DNA of 64,000 nt. Origin: Pantoea sp. Cy-639 (lineage in GTDB: Bacteria > Pseudomonadota > Gammaproteobacteria > Pseudomonadales > Pseudomonadaceae). This document shows positions 16,441 through 25,603 of this stretch, piece by piece (position 1 is the stretch's first letter; each line of letters starts with the position of its first letter). Where the stretch lies: NCBI RefSeq assembly GCF_011752525.1, contig NZ_VWXI01000001.1, positions 423,355-487,354 on the forward strand, read 5' to 3'. The notes beneath the pieces are model-generated. The model was not told where the DNA came from. It made no database searches and was given only the letters and a program-made list of their open reading frames with translations. The translations under genes were made by a program, and so were the position numbers.

Positions 16441-17691
16441 ATGAACCCGGAAAGTATCAGCCAGTCCATTGCCATCGTTCACCCGATCACACTTTCCCAT
16501 GGCCGCAATGCCGAAGCCTGGGATACCGACGGCAAACGCTATATCGACTTCGTCGGCGGCATCGGTGTGCTCAACCTGGGCCATTGCAACCCAGCCGTGG
16601 TCGCGGCGATCCAGCAGCAGGCCACCCGCCTGACCCACTACGCCTTCAACGCCGCGCCCCATGGCCCCTACCTGGAGCTGATGACGCGCCTGTGCCAGTT
16701 CGTTCCCGTCAGTTACCCGCTGGCTGGCATGCTCACCAACAGTGGCGCGGAAGCGGCGGAAAACGCCCTCAAGCTTGTGCGCGCCAGCACCGGCAAACGC
16801 GCCATCGTCGCTTTCGACGGCGGCTTCCATGGACGTACCCTGGCCACCCTCAACCTCAACGGCAAGGTGGCGCCGTACAAACAGCGCGTGGGCGAACTGC
16901 CCGGCCCGGTCTATCACCTGCCCTACCCCAGCGCGGACACCGGCGTCACCTGCGAGCAGGCGCTCAAGGCCATGGAGCGCCTGTTCAGCGTCGAACTGGC
17001 GGTGGAGGATGTAGCGGCGTTCATCTTCGAGCCGGTACAGGGCGAAGGCGGCTTCCTCGCCCTCGACCCGGCCTTTGCCCAGGCCCTGCGCCGCTTCTGC
17101 GACGAACACGGGATCCTCATCATCATCGACGAGATCCAGTCCGGTTTCGGCCGCACCGGCCAGCGCTTCGCCTACCCACGCCTGGGCATCGAGCCCGACC
17201 TGCTGCTACTGGCCAAGAGCCTTGCCGGTGGCATGCCGCTGGGCGCGGTGGTCGGTCGCCGGGAGATCATGGATGCACTGCCCAAGGGCGGGCTGGGCGG
17301 CACCTACTCGGGCAACCCGATTGCCTGCGCGGCGGCACTGGCCAGCCTGGCGCAGATGACCGACGAGCACCTCGCCGACTGGGGCGAACGCCAGGAACAG
17401 GCAATCGTCGCACGCTACGCGCGCTGGAAGGCTTCGGGATTGTGCACCGCGCTCGGACGCTTGACCGGAGTCGGCGCCATGCGCGGGCTGGAACTGCTCA
17501 ACCGCGACGGCAGCCCTGCGCCCGCGGCACTGGCCAAGGTCCTGCAAGCGGCGCGGGATCGCGGGTTGCTGCTGATGCCCAGCGGCAAGGCGCGGCACAT
17601 CATTCGCCTGCTGGCACCGCTGACCATCGAGGCCGAGGTACTCGAGGAAGGGCTGGATATCCTCGAGCAGTGCCTGGCGGAACTGGACTGA
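16441..17691 (+). CDS. 4-aminobutyrate-type aminotransferase (class III, PLP)
   Basis: A 416-residue class-III pyridoxal phosphate aminotransferase, close in form to GabT. Visible blocks are TNSGAEAAENALKLVRAST (cofactor phosphate binding), FDGGFHGRT, IIIDEIQSGFGRTGQRFA and the lysine block LLAKSLAGGMPLGA, with the Schiff-base lysine at residue 259. GabT would convert GABA and 2-oxoglutarate to succinate semialdehyde and glutamate, but no dehydrogenase gene (gabD) is next to it, so another omega-amino acid is possible. There is no strong ribosome site. It lies 160 bases after the LysR gene. Confidence 0.9.
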   Translation: MNPESISQSIAIVHPITLSHGRNAEAWDTDGKRYIDFVGGIGVLNLGHCNPAVVAAIQQQATRLTHYAFNAAPHGPYLELMTRLCQFVPVSYPLAGMLTNSGAEAAENALKLVRASTGKRAIVAFDGGFHGRTLATLNLNGKVAPYKQRVGELPGPVYHLPYPSADTGVTCEQALKAMERLFSVELAVEDVAAFIFEPVQGEGGFLALDPAFAQALRRFCDEHGILIIIDEIQSGFGRTGQRFAYPRLGIEPDLLLLAKSLAGGMPLGAVVGRREIMDALPKGGLGGTYSGNPIACAAALASLAQMTDEHLADWGERQEQAIVARYARWKASGLCTALGRLTGVGAMRGLELLNRDGSPAPAALAKVLQAARDRGLLLMPSGKARHIIRLLAPLTIEAEVLEEGLDILEQCLAELD

Positions 17692-17694
17692 GGG

Positions 17695-17997
17695 TTACAG
17701 GCCCAGCTCTTCTGGGGTGGGCATGTCGCACTCGAAGGCGATCCAGCCGCCTTCGAGTTCGGCGTGACCGTTGACGATCGGGCCGTAGTAGCTCAGACCG
17801 TTCTCCAGCGTGACGCAGATGTGCGTGGCGCCCTTTTCCGGCGCACCGAGGGTGCCGACGAAATGCACCTTCTTCAGCACTTCGGTCACCGCCTCGAGAC
17901 CCACGCGCATGTTGGTGTTTTCCGAAGCCTCGGTATCACCACCACGGTCTTCTGAACTGACGGTGACGGTGGCGGTGTAGGGGTACTTGCTGCTCAA
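17695..17997 (-). CDS. Conserved hypothetical protein
   Basis: A 100-residue acidic, soluble protein with no domain I recognise. The sequence is well-formed coding DNA (SSKYPYTATVTVSSED, then a Gly-Trp-containing C-terminus, GGWIAFECDMPTPEE). The frame begins with TTG at 17997, preceded by a GAGG ribosome site at about 8 bases; no ATG gives a sensible protein. It converges on the aminotransferase, with the stops only three bases apart. Confidence 0.65.
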   Translation of the reverse strand: MSSKYPYTATVTVSSEDRGGDTEASENTNMRVGLEAVTEVLKKVHFVGTLGAPEKGATHICVTLENGLSYYGPIVNGHAELEGGWIAFECDMPTPEELGL

Positions 17998-18073
17998 GCG
18001 GGGTTACCTCGGGGTAAGGTGCGGAAAGTGGCGCTAGGGTACGGCAGACGGTCGTGGTTGTCTCTAGCGAACG

Positions 18074-18176
18074 CATCGTGGGACAAGCCCGCTCCCACGC
18101 AAAACGCCCAAGCAATGCACCCTCCCATGCACGGCTTGCACGTGTCGCGTGGAAACGGACTTGCCCCGCGATGAGG
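18074..18176. repeat. Two opposed REP elements
   Basis: GTGGGACAAGCCCGCTCCCAC lies within 18079-18100, and a diverged opposite copy with GACTTGCCCCGCGATGAG is near 18157-18176. They sit about 70 bases apart in the 260-base gap between divergent small genes. No gene is visible between them. Confidence 0.65.
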
Positions 18177-18257
18177 GCGGGCCTGCAAAAGGTGATCTGA
18201 ATGCCCCGATCTGTTAGGGTGCCCGCCGATGCATGCCCCACCACGCGAGGATACCGA

Positions 18258-18686
18258 GTGAGCGCCGAACAACCCCTGATCGCCGACCTGTTCGAGGTCG
18301 ACAAACGCCTGACCCTCAAGCCCGTCGTGGACTTCAACAGCTTCCTGCGCAACGCTTTCGGCGACGGCCCCTGCCGCTGCCACCGCTGCGTCGAGGGCAA
18401 TGGCGACGAGAGCGGCTACAGCCACCGCCACACGTTCGAACTGGACGGCAGCACCCTGCACCGTCGCTTCGCCGGCACGGCGGGCAGCGATGTGCTGCTG
18501 GCACTGAAGAAGGCCTGGCTGTCCTACACCAAGAGCGACCTGGTCACCGTCGGCCAGCTGGACATGACCACCCTCAAGTCGTTCACCGAGACCGCCCTGC
18601 ACAGCCGCCTGCTGGCCCTGCTGCCGGCCAGCGGCCTGGCCCGCGAAAGCGACGGCCACTGGCAGTTGCAGGTGCTCGCCGACTGA
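18258..18686 (+). CDS. Conserved hypothetical protein, upstream of fusA2
   Basis: A 142-residue soluble protein. I do not recognise a named family. It contains a CRCHRC motif (two Cys-x2-Cys-like pairs with His) at about residue 39, which could bind zinc or another metal. The GTG at 18258 is chosen because a GAGG site precedes it and it starts the natural coding region; the open frame further upstream runs through a REP element. It is followed 68 bases later by fusA2 on the same strand. Confidence 0.65.
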   Translation: MSAEQPLIADLFEVDKRLTLKPVVDFNSFLRNAFGDGPCRCHRCVEGNGDESGYSHRHTFELDGSTLHRRFAGTAGSDVLLALKKAWLSYTKSDLVTVGQLDMTTLKSFTETALHSRLLALLPASGLARESDGHWQLQVLAD

Positions 18687-18754
18687 CGGACGCCCCGGCA
18701 GGATTCTCCCGCTCTGCTAACGTGGGAGGATCCTCACCCGCAGGTGATCCGACC

Positions 18755-20866
18755 ATGGCCCGCACGACCCCCATCGAGCTGTACCGCAACATCGGTATCG
18801 TCGCCCACGTGGATGCCGGCAAGACCACCACCACCGAGCGGATCCTGTTCTACACCGGGGTCAACCACAAGATGGGCGAGGTCCACGACGGCGCCGCGAC
18901 CATGGACTGGATGGCCCAGGAACAGGAACGCGGCATCACCATCACCTCGGCGGCGACCACGGCGTTCTGGCAAGGCTCGACCAAGCAGTTCGAGCACAAG
19001 TACCGTTTCAATATCATCGACACCCCTGGCCACGTCGACTTCACCATCGAGGTGGAACGCTCGTTGCGCGTGCTCGATGGCGCGGTGGTGGTGTTCAGCG
19101 GCGCCGACGGGGTCGAGCCGCAATCGGAAACGGTGTGGCGCCAGGCCAACAAGTACCATGTGCCGCGCCTGGCCTACATCAACAAGATGGACCGTCAGGG
19201 TGCCGACTTCCTGCGCGTGGTCAAGCAGATCGACCAGCGCCTGGGCCACCACCCGGTACCGATCCAGCTGGCCATCGGCAGCGAGGAACACTTCATCGGC
19301 CAGATCGACCTGGTGAAGATGAAGGCCATCTACTGGAACGACGCCGACCAGGGCACCAGCTACCGCGAAGAAGAGATTCCGGCCGAACTGCAGGCGCTCG
19401 CCGACGAGTGGCGCGCGCACCTGGTCGAAGCAGCCGCCGAAGCCAATGACGAGCTGACCATGAAATTCCTCGACGGCGAGGAGCTGAGCATCGCAGAAAT
19501 CAAGGCGGCCCTGCGTCAGCGCACCATCGCCAACCAGATCGTGCCCACCATCCTCGGCTCATCGTTCAAGAACAAAGGCGTGCCGCTGATGCTCGACGCG
19601 GTGATCGACTACCTCCCCGCGCCTTCGGAAATCCCCGCCATCAAAGGCACCGACCCGGACGACGAAGAGAAGCACCTGGAGCGTCACGCCGACGACAACG
19701 AGCCGTTCTCGGCCCTGGCCTTCAAGATCGCCACCGACCCGTTCGTCGGCACCCTGACCTTCGCCCGGGTGTACTCCGGCGTGCTCAGTTCCGGCAATGC
19801 CGTGCTCAACTCGGTCAAGGGCAAGAAGGAACGCATCGGTCGCATGGTGCAGATGCACGCCAACCAGCGCGCCGAGATCAAGGACGTGTGCGCCGGCGAC
19901 ATCGCCGCACTGATCGGCATGAAGGATGTCACCACCGGCGATACCCTGTGCGACATGGACAAGCCGATCATCCTCGAGCGTATGGACTTCCCCGACCCGG
20001 TGATCTCGGTGGCGGTCGAGCCGAAGACCAAGGGCGACCAGGAGAAGATGGGCATCGCCCTGGGCAAGCTGGCCCAGGAGGACCCGTCGTTCCGGGTCAA
20101 GACCGACGAGGAGACCGGCCAGACCATCATTTCCGGCATGGGCGAGCTGCACCTGGACATCATCGTCGATCGCATGCGCCGCGAGTTCAACGTCGAGGCC
20201 AACATCGGCAAGCCGCAGGTGGCCTACCGCGAGAAGATCCGCAACACCTGCGAGATCGAAGGCCGCTTCGTCCGCCAGTCCGGCGGGCGCGGCCAGTACG
20301 GGCACTGCTGGATCCGCTTCGCTCCGGGCGACGAAGGCCAGGAGGGCCTGGCCTTCGTCAACGAGATCGTCGGCGGCGTGGTGCCGCGCGAGTACATCCC
20401 GGCAATCCAGAAAGGCATCGAGGAGCAGATGAAGAACGGCGTGCTGGCCGGCTATCCGCTGATCAGCCTCAAGGCGGCGGTGTTCGACGGCTCGTACCAT
20501 GACGTCGACTCCAACGAGATGGCCTACAAGATCGCCGCGTCCATGGCCACCAAGCAGCTCTCGCAGAAAGGCGGCGCGGTGCTGCTGGAGCCGGTGATGA
20601 AGGTCGAGGTGGTGACGCCGGAAGATTTTCTCGGGGACATCATGGGCGACTTGAATCGCCGCCGAGGAATGATACAGGGCACTGAAGATGTTTCCGCAGG
20701 AAAGGCAATTCGTGCAGAGGTACCTTTAGGTGAGATGTTCGGCTACGCCACCTCGATGCGCTCGATGACCCAGGGCCGGGCCAGTTTCTCGATGGAGTTC
20801 ACCCGCTACGCCGAGGCACCGGCGAGCATTGCCGATGCCATCGTGAAGAAGAACCGCGGGGAATGA
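18755..20866 (+). CDS. fusA2: Elongation factor G paralogue (EF-G2)
   Basis: A 703-residue translational GTPase of the EF-G family. The GTP-binding motifs are present: AHVDAGKTT (G1, from residue 17), DTPGHVDF (G3) and NKMDRQGAD (G4), followed by domains II to V ending in [20 protein letters not shown]. It is not in a ribosomal (str) operon, so it is the second EF-G copy found in many pseudomonads rather than the main fusA. The ATG at 18755 follows a GGAGG-like site some 30 bases upstream and starts at the conserved N-terminus; the longer open frame is out of register with the family. Such paralogues may serve ribosome recycling or stress, which is inference here. Confidence 0.92.
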   Translation: MARTTPIELYRNIGIVAHVDAGKTTTTERILFYTGVNHKMGEVHDGAATMDWMAQEQERGITITSAATTAFWQGSTKQFEHKYRFNIIDTPGHVDFTIEVERSLRVLDGAVVVFSGADGVEPQSETVWRQANKYHVPRLAYINKMDRQGADFLRVVKQIDQRLGHHPVPIQLAIGSEEHFIGQIDLVKMKAIYWNDADQGTSYREEEIPAELQALADEWRAHLVEAAAEANDELTMKFLDGEELSIAEIKAALRQRTIANQIVPTILGSSFKNKGVPLMLDAVIDYLPAPSEIPAIKGTDPDDEEKHLERHADDNEPFSALAFKIATDPFVGTLTFARVYSGVLSSGNAVLNSVKGKKERIGRMVQMHANQRAEIKDVCAGDIAALIGMKDVTTGDTLCDMDKPIILERMDFPDPVISVAVEPKTKGDQEKMGIALGKLAQEDPSFRVKTDEETGQTIISGMGELHLDIIVDRMRREFNVEANIGKPQVAYREKIRNTCEIEGRFVRQSGGRGQYGHCWIRFAPGDEGQEGLAFVNEIVGGVVPREYIPAIQKGIEEQMKNGVLAGYPLISLKAAVFDGSYHDVDSNEMAYKIAASMATKQLSQKGGAVLLEPVMKVEVVTPEDFLGDIMGDLNRRRGMIQGTEDVSAGKAIRAEVPLGEMFGYATSMRSMTQGRASFSMEFTRYAEAPASIADAIVKKNRGE

Positions 20867-20873
20867 CCTGTAC

Positions 20874-21213
20874 CGGCCTCATCGCTGGCTATCGCCAGCT
20901 CCCACAAGGACCATGTTGCCCCCAAAGTCACCTAGAACCCTGCAGGAGCTGGTGGCAGCCAGCGATGAAGCCAGGTCAATAGACATTCTGTGGGAGCTGG
21001 CGACAGCCAGCGATGAAGCCAGGTCAATAGACATCCTGTGGGAGCTGGCGACAGCCAGCGATGAAGCCAGGTCAATAAACATCCTGTGGGAGCTGGCGAC
21101 AGCCAGCGATGAAGCCAGGTCAATAAACATCCTGTGGGAGCTGGCGACAGCCAGCGATAAAGCCAGATCAATAGACATCCTGTGGGAGCTGGCGACAGCC
21201 AGCGATGAAGCCG
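20874..21213. repeat. REP-derived tandem array, 48-bp unit, about 5.7 copies
   Basis: Five full copies and one partial copy of a 48-base unit begin at 20942, 20990, 21038, 21086, 21134 and 21182. Each holds GGGAGCTGGCGACAGCCAGC, in which GCTGGC and GCCAGC form a 6-base-pair hairpin around GACA. An inverted copy (ATCGCTGGCTATCGCCAGCT) lies at 20881-20900, right after the fusA2 stop. The copies are 90-98 percent alike. Since 48 is a multiple of 3, both strands stay open and would give a 16-residue repeat, but no gene start or signal supports coding. The array ends just before the convergent SulP gene. Confidence 0.9.
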
Positions 21214-21232
21214 GCTCGGCCCATGAAGAACC

Positions 21233-22675
21233 TCAGTCCTGCTCGCCAGCCCGCCTCAGCAACTTCTTGCAGCGCTCCGATAGGTGCACCACGCGCAGTT
21301 GCTTGCCAGCCTTGGCATAACGCTCGCGCAACGTCTTCAACGCCGCGATCGCCGAGTAGTCGACAACGCTCAGGTGCCGGCAATCCAGGATGACCCTGGC
21401 CGGATCGCCCGCCGGGTCGAACTGGTTGAGAAACGGCGTGGTCGAGGCGAAGAACAGCGTGCCATGCACCTGGTAGTGCTTGCTCCCCTGCGCGTCCTCA
21501 TGGCTGTCGGCATACAGCTCCCGCGCATGCTGCCAGGCGAAGTTCACCGCGGCGATGACGATGCCGAACATCACCGCCATGGCCAGGTCGGTGAACACCG
21601 TGACCACGGTCACCGCGACGATCGCCAGCACATCGCTCGCCGGCACCTTGTGCAGCACCCGCAACGAGGCCCAGGCGAACGTCTGCTGGGCCACCACGAA
21701 CATCACGCCCACCAGCGCCGCCAGCGGAATGCGCTCGATCAGCGGCGACAGGAACAGCACGAACAGCAGGATCATCACCCCCGCGACCACGCCCGACAAC
21801 CGGCCTCGTCCGTTGGAACTGAGGTTGATCACGGTCTGGCCGATCATCGCGCAGCCCCCCATGCCACCGCACAGGCCCGAGACCATGTTGGCCGCCCCCA
21901 GGGCCACGCATTCGCGGTCCGGGTAGCCACGGCTCTCGGTGATCTCGTCGGTGAGGTTGAGGGTCAGTAGTGTTTCCAGCAAGCCGACCATGGCCATCAG
22001 CACCGCGTAGGGCGCAATGATCTTCAGGGTCTCGAGGTTCCACGGGATGTCCGGCAGGGCCAGCGTCGGCAAGCCACCGGCAATATGCGCCATGTCGCCG
22101 AGGGTGCGGGTCGGCAGGCCGAGCAGGTAGACCAGCAGGCCGACGCCGAGGATCGCCACCAGCGCCGGTGGCACCGCACGGGTCAGCTTCGGCAGCACGT
22201 ACACCACCAGCATGGTCAGCGCCACCAGGCCGATCATCAGGTACAGCGGCGCGCCACTGAGCCAGTGCTCGCCGTCCTTGAAATGCTCCAGCTGGGCCAG
22301 GGCGATGACGATGGCCAGGCCGTTGACGAAGCCGAGCATCACCGGATACGGCACCAGGCGCACCAACTTGCCCAGGCGCAACACGCCAAACAGGATCATC
22401 ACCACCCCGCCGAGCAGAACGGTGGCCAGCAGGTACTGGGCGCCGTGCTGCACCACCAGGGCGACGATCACCACCGCCATCGAGCCGGCAGCGCCTGAAA
22501 TCATGCCTGGACGACCACCGAACAGCGCAGTGAGCGTGCAGATGATGAAGGCACCGTACAACCCCATCAGAGGGTTGAGATGCGCCACCAGCGCGAAGGC
22601 AATGCACTCGGGCACCAGGGCGAAGGAGGTCGTGAGGCCGGCGAGCAGGTCGGCACGTAGGCGAGCGGGTTTCAT
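21233..22675 (-). CDS. SulP-family anion transporter with STAS domain
   Basis: A 480-residue inner-membrane transporter of the SulP family (sulfate, bicarbonate or similar anions), with about 10-12 membrane spans. The N-terminal block DLLAGLTTSFALVPECIAFAL and the central LCGGMGGCAMIGQTVINL are typical. A C-terminal STAS domain runs from about residue 385 (VILDCRHLSVVDYSAIAAL). The substrate is not readable; the nearby genes give no hint. The ATG at 22675 is preferred over a longer frame that reads through a REP element. Confidence 0.9.
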   Translation of the reverse strand: MKPARLRADLLAGLTTSFALVPECIAFALVAHLNPLMGLYGAFIICTLTALFGGRPGMISGAAGSMAVVIVALVVQHGAQYLLATVLLGGVVMILFGVLRLGKLVRLVPYPVMLGFVNGLAIVIALAQLEHFKDGEHWLSGAPLYLMIGLVALTMLVVYVLPKLTRAVPPALVAILGVGLLVYLLGLPTRTLGDMAHIAGGLPTLALPDIPWNLETLKIIAPYAVLMAMVGLLETLLTLNLTDEITESRGYPDRECVALGAANMVSGLCGGMGGCAMIGQTVINLSSNGRGRLSGVVAGVMILLFVLFLSPLIERIPLAALVGVMFVVAQQTFAWASLRVLHKVPASDVLAIVAVTVVTVFTDLAMAVMFGIVIAAVNFAWQHARELYADSHEDAQGSKHYQVHGTLFFASTTPFLNQFDPAGDPARVILDCRHLSVVDYSAIAALKTLRERYAKAGKQLRVVHLSERCKKLLRRAGEQD

Positions 22676-22705
22676 GGTGGTCCTGTAAACAGCCCCGGCT
22701 CGACC

Positions 22706-22736
22706 GCGTGGGAGCGGGTTTGTCCCGCGCCCACGC
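22706..22736. repeat. REP element folding as a hairpin
   Basis: GCGTGGGAGCGGG and CCCGCGCCCACGC form a near-perfect stem around TTTGT. It is the P. putida REP core with its own inverted half. It lies in the leader of the SulP gene, about 30 bases before its start. Confidence 0.78.
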
Positions 22737-22898
22737 AATAGAGCAGCGAGGGGGGTGAGCCTGAAATCGAGGGGCGCGATGTTACGGAATTTGTCTGACA
22801 GCAGCCACCACGCATTAATTCACCCCGCTGTGATCCATACCCGGCAAGATGCTGACAAATTTGCCATCATGAACATTCCACCCGCGGAGATCATGGAC

Positions 22899-23633
22899 AT
22901 GCCGCTACGCCCCATCATCGCCTCCCTGCTGCTCGCCGCCAGCCTCGGCGCCCAGGCCGCCACCGAGGTCATTGCGCTGCAGCACCGCAGCAGCGCCGAA
23001 CTGCTGCCCGCCGCCCAGTCGTTCATCGGCAAGGACGGCAGCGTCAACACCTTCGAGGACAAGCTGATCGTCAACGCTCCGCAGCCGCGCATCGACGACC
23101 TGCGCGCCCTGCTGCAGCAACTCGACACCGCCCCCAAGCGCATGCTGATCAGCGTCGACAACAGCGACAGCAACTTCCAGGACAACCGCGGCAACGCGCG
23201 AGTCATCCAGTACGGCACCGCCAACCGCGAAGGCGGCCTGCAGCAAGTGCAGGCCAGCGAAGGCCAGCCGGCGCTGATCCAGGTCGGCCAGAGCATCCCA
23301 GTCACCAGCACGTCCACCGACGGCTACGGACGCCTCCAGAGCAACACCGAATACCGCAATGTCACCCAGGGTTTCTACGTCACCCCACGCCTGAGCGGAG
23401 ATACGGTTCGTCTGCAAATAAGCACCAATAACGACCGAATGAGTCACGAACGTCCCGATGTAGTGAAAGTGCAGAGCACCGACACGACCATCACCGGCAA
23501 GCTCGGCGAGTGGATCACCCTGGCCGGGTTCAACCAGCAGAGCCAAGCCGACAACCGCGCGTCGACCCTGACCTACAGCACCCAGCGCGGTGAAAACATG
23601 ACCTTGCGCGTCAAAGTCGACCTTCTCGACTGA
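22899..23633 (+). CDS. Secretin N-domain-like secreted protein
   Basis: A protein of about 244 residues that looks like the N-terminal part of a type II/III secretin: short residue blocks such as EVIALQHRSSAELLPAAQ and TPRLSGDTVRLQISTNN match the N0/N1 domain and the beginning of the secretin fold, but the long channel domain is missing. A signal peptide is visible (IIASLLLAASLGAQAA). Three close ATG codons exist (22869, 22893, 22899); GGAG at 22886 fits best with 22899. The gene stands alone. It might be a periplasmic partner of a secretin, or a small secretin relative; function is unknown. Confidence 0.7.
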   Translation: MPLRPIIASLLLAASLGAQAATEVIALQHRSSAELLPAAQSFIGKDGSVNTFEDKLIVNAPQPRIDDLRALLQQLDTAPKRMLISVDNSDSNFQDNRGNARVIQYGTANREGGLQQVQASEGQPALIQVGQSIPVTSTSTDGYGRLQSNTEYRNVTQGFYVTPRLSGDTVRLQISTNNDRMSHERPDVVKVQSTDTTITGKLGEWITLAGFNQQSQADNRASTLTYSTQRGENMTLRVKVDLLD

Positions 23634-23644
23634 TACCAGGCAAA

Positions 23645-23669
23645 TCAAGGCCTCGACCAGAGGCCTTGA
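23645..23669 (+). terminator. Hairpin terminator after the secretin-like gene
   Basis: TCAAGGCCTC and GAGGCCTTGA form a perfect 10-base-pair stem around GACCA, 12 bases after the stop. No strong T-run follows, so efficiency is uncertain. Confidence 0.6.
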
Positions 23670-24126
23670 AACTGACCGGCAAGTCGCATTAGACCAAGGA
23701 TGTAGTAGACCAAAAAAATCACTACAAAACGTTTGACAGGCTCTTTTCGGCAAGGGCATGATGGCCTCGCTCCCGCTAATCAGAGGCCCTGGCAAGGGTC
23801 TTCGAGGCGCGCTCCTCCCACCGTGGAGGCGCCTCGTGTCCATACGGCCCACAAGGCGGTTCGACGGGATTGCGACTGCAACGAAGAAGTTGTCCCGAGG
23901 GACGGAAGCGCATCACCGCAGTTCTGGCAATCGCGTCGCACAGCAGCAAGGCAACCACGAGCCGACCTGCAGGGCACACCCTCGCCTGACCTGCCCCCTT
24001 CCCCCTGCACACTTCCCCGTTCGCCGCCGCACTCCTTGCGAATGGACAGCCGCCCCGGCCCTCCGATCCGCGATTCCGAGCATCAGCACAATTACATTCA
24101 AGATCGATGCGACGAGGTTTATTTCC
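23670..24126 (+). promoter_or_regulatory. aceA upstream region: operator-like inverted repeat, promoter and long leader
   Basis: No gene is seen in this stretch. TGTAGT (23701) and ACTACA (23721) form a 6-base inverted repeat with a 14-base spacer, a form that, from memory, resembles operators of the RpiR-type regulator RccR in pseudomonads. TTGACA at 23733 with CATGAT at 23757 is a possible promoter. If so, the leader is about 360 bases long. It contains a stem at 23804-23835 (GAGGCGC with GCGCCTC, plus an inner CCTCC with GGAGG). The open frame that runs in phase with aceA through this leader has no ribosome site and is probably chance. Confidence 0.5.
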
Positions 24127-25452
24127 ATGGCACTGACACGCGAACAGCAAATTGCAGCCCTCGAGAAAGACTGGGCCGAGAACCCGCGCTGGAAAGGCGT
24201 GACCCGTACCTACACCGCCGCTGATGTCGTTCGCCTGCGTGGCTCCCTGCAGCCGGAGCACACCCTGGCCCGCCTGGGTGCAGAGAAACTGTGGAAGCTG
24301 GTCACCGAAGGTGCCCACCCGTCCTTCCGCCCAGAAAAAGATTTCGTCAACTGCATGGGCGCCCTGACCGGTGGCCAGGCCGTGCAGCAGGTCAAGGCCG
24401 GCATCCAGGCCATCTACCTGTCGGGCTGGCAGGTGGCCGCCGACAATAACTCGGCCGAATCCATGTACCCTGACCAGTCGCTGTACCCGGTCGACTCGGT
24501 ACCGACCGTGGTCAAGCGCATCAACAACTCGTTCCGCCGCGCCGACCAGATCCAGTGGAAAGCCGGCAAGAACCCAGGCGACGAAGGCTACATCGACTAC
24601 TTCGCGCCAATCGTGGCTGACGCCGAAGCCGGTTTCGGTGGCGTACTGAACGCCTACGAACTGATGAAGAACATGATCGAGGCAGGTGCCGCCGGCGTGC
24701 ACTTCGAAGACCAACTGGCCTCGGTGAAGAAATGCGGCCACATGGGCGGCAAGGTACTGGTACCGACCCAGGAAGCAGTACAGAAACTGGTGGCCGCGCG
24801 CCTGGCTGCCGACGTATCGGGCGTCCCGACCATCATCCTGGCCCGTACCGACGCCAACGCCGCTGACCTGCTGACCAGCGACTGCGACCCGTACGACCAG
24901 CCGTTCGTGATCGGCGAGCGCACCCGCGAAGGCTTCTACAAGGTACGTGCCGGCCTCGACCAGGCCATCGCCCGTGGCCTGGCCTATGCACCGTACGCCG
25001 ACCTGATCTGGTGCGAAACCGCCAAGCCGGACCTGGACGAAGCCCGTCGCTTCGCCGAGGCAATCAAGAAGGAATACCCGGACCAGATCCTGTCCTACAA
25101 CTGCTCGCCGTCCTTCAACTGGAAGAAGAACCTGGACGACGCCACCATCGCCAAGTTCCAGCGCGAACTGTCGGCCATGGGTTACAAGCACCAGTTCATC
25201 ACCCTGGCCGGCATCCACAACATGTGGCACGGCATGTTCAACCTGGCGCACGACTACGCCCGCAACGACATGACCGCCTACGTCAAGCTGCAGGAGCAGG
25301 AGTTCGCCGACGCCAACAAGGGCTACACCTTCGTGGCGCACCAGCAGGAAGTCGGCACCGGCTACTTCGACGACATGACCACCGTGATCCAGGGTGGCGC
25401 CTCGTCGGTAACCGCACTGACCGGCTCGACCGAGGAAGAACAGTTCCACTGA
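24127..25452 (+). CDS. aceA: Isocitrate lyase
   Basis: A 441-residue isocitrate lyase, the first enzyme of the glyoxylate shunt, which splits isocitrate into glyoxylate and succinate. The signature KKCGHMGGK is present, with the active-site cysteine at residue 203, and [10 protein letters not shown] later. The length is typical of the bacterial form. The ATG at 24127 begins the family N-terminus ([12 protein letters not shown]). A long leader with an operator-like repeat precedes it, which fits carbon-source control. A strong terminator follows 14 bases after the stop. Confidence 0.96.
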   Translation: MALTREQQIAALEKDWAENPRWKGVTRTYTAADVVRLRGSLQPEHTLARLGAEKLWKLVTEGAHPSFRPEKDFVNCMGALTGGQAVQQVKAGIQAIYLSGWQVAADNNSAESMYPDQSLYPVDSVPTVVKRINNSFRRADQIQWKAGKNPGDEGYIDYFAPIVADAEAGFGGVLNAYELMKNMIEAGAAGVHFEDQLASVKKCGHMGGKVLVPTQEAVQKLVAARLAADVSGVPTIILARTDANAADLLTSDCDPYDQPFVIGERTREGFYKVRAGLDQAIARGLAYAPYADLIWCETAKPDLDEARRFAEAIKKEYPDQILSYNCSPSFNWKKNLDDATIAKFQRELSAMGYKHQFITLAGIHNMWHGMFNLAHDYARNDMTAYVKLQEQEFADANKGYTFVAHQQEVGTGYFDDMTTVIQGGASSVTALTGSTEEEQFH

Positions 25453-25466
25453 GTCCAGTGAGCTGC

Positions 25467-25513
25467 TGAACAAGGCCCGGGATCCGCGAGGATCCCGGGC
25501 CTTGTTCATTTTC
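25467..25513 (+). terminator. Strong aceA terminator
   Basis: A perfect 19-base-pair stem, TGAACAAGGCCCGGGATCC against its reverse complement, closes on a GCGA tetraloop (25486-25489) and is followed by ATTTTC. This is a textbook intrinsic terminator and could work in both directions. Confidence 0.92.
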
Positions 25514-25603
25514 AGGCCAGCCCCGACCTCCTGCGGGAGCCCGCCGCCAGCAAAACCCAGGATCAGGTCTAAGCTTGTGGCTACCCCATAGCAAGGACTG
25601 CCC

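Noticed and set aside
20942..21213. CRISPR array
   Set aside because: The units are head-to-tail and 48 bases long with no variable spacers, and no cas genes are near; they are REP-derived.
20913..21320. Repetitive protein gene over the 48-bp array
   Set aside because: The frame has no ribosome site, is open on both strands only because 48 is a multiple of 3, and runs into the opposite SulP gene.
23758..24126. N-terminal extension of isocitrate lyase
   Set aside because: The phase is open but the residues are low-complexity, lie beyond the family N-terminus and have no ribosome site.
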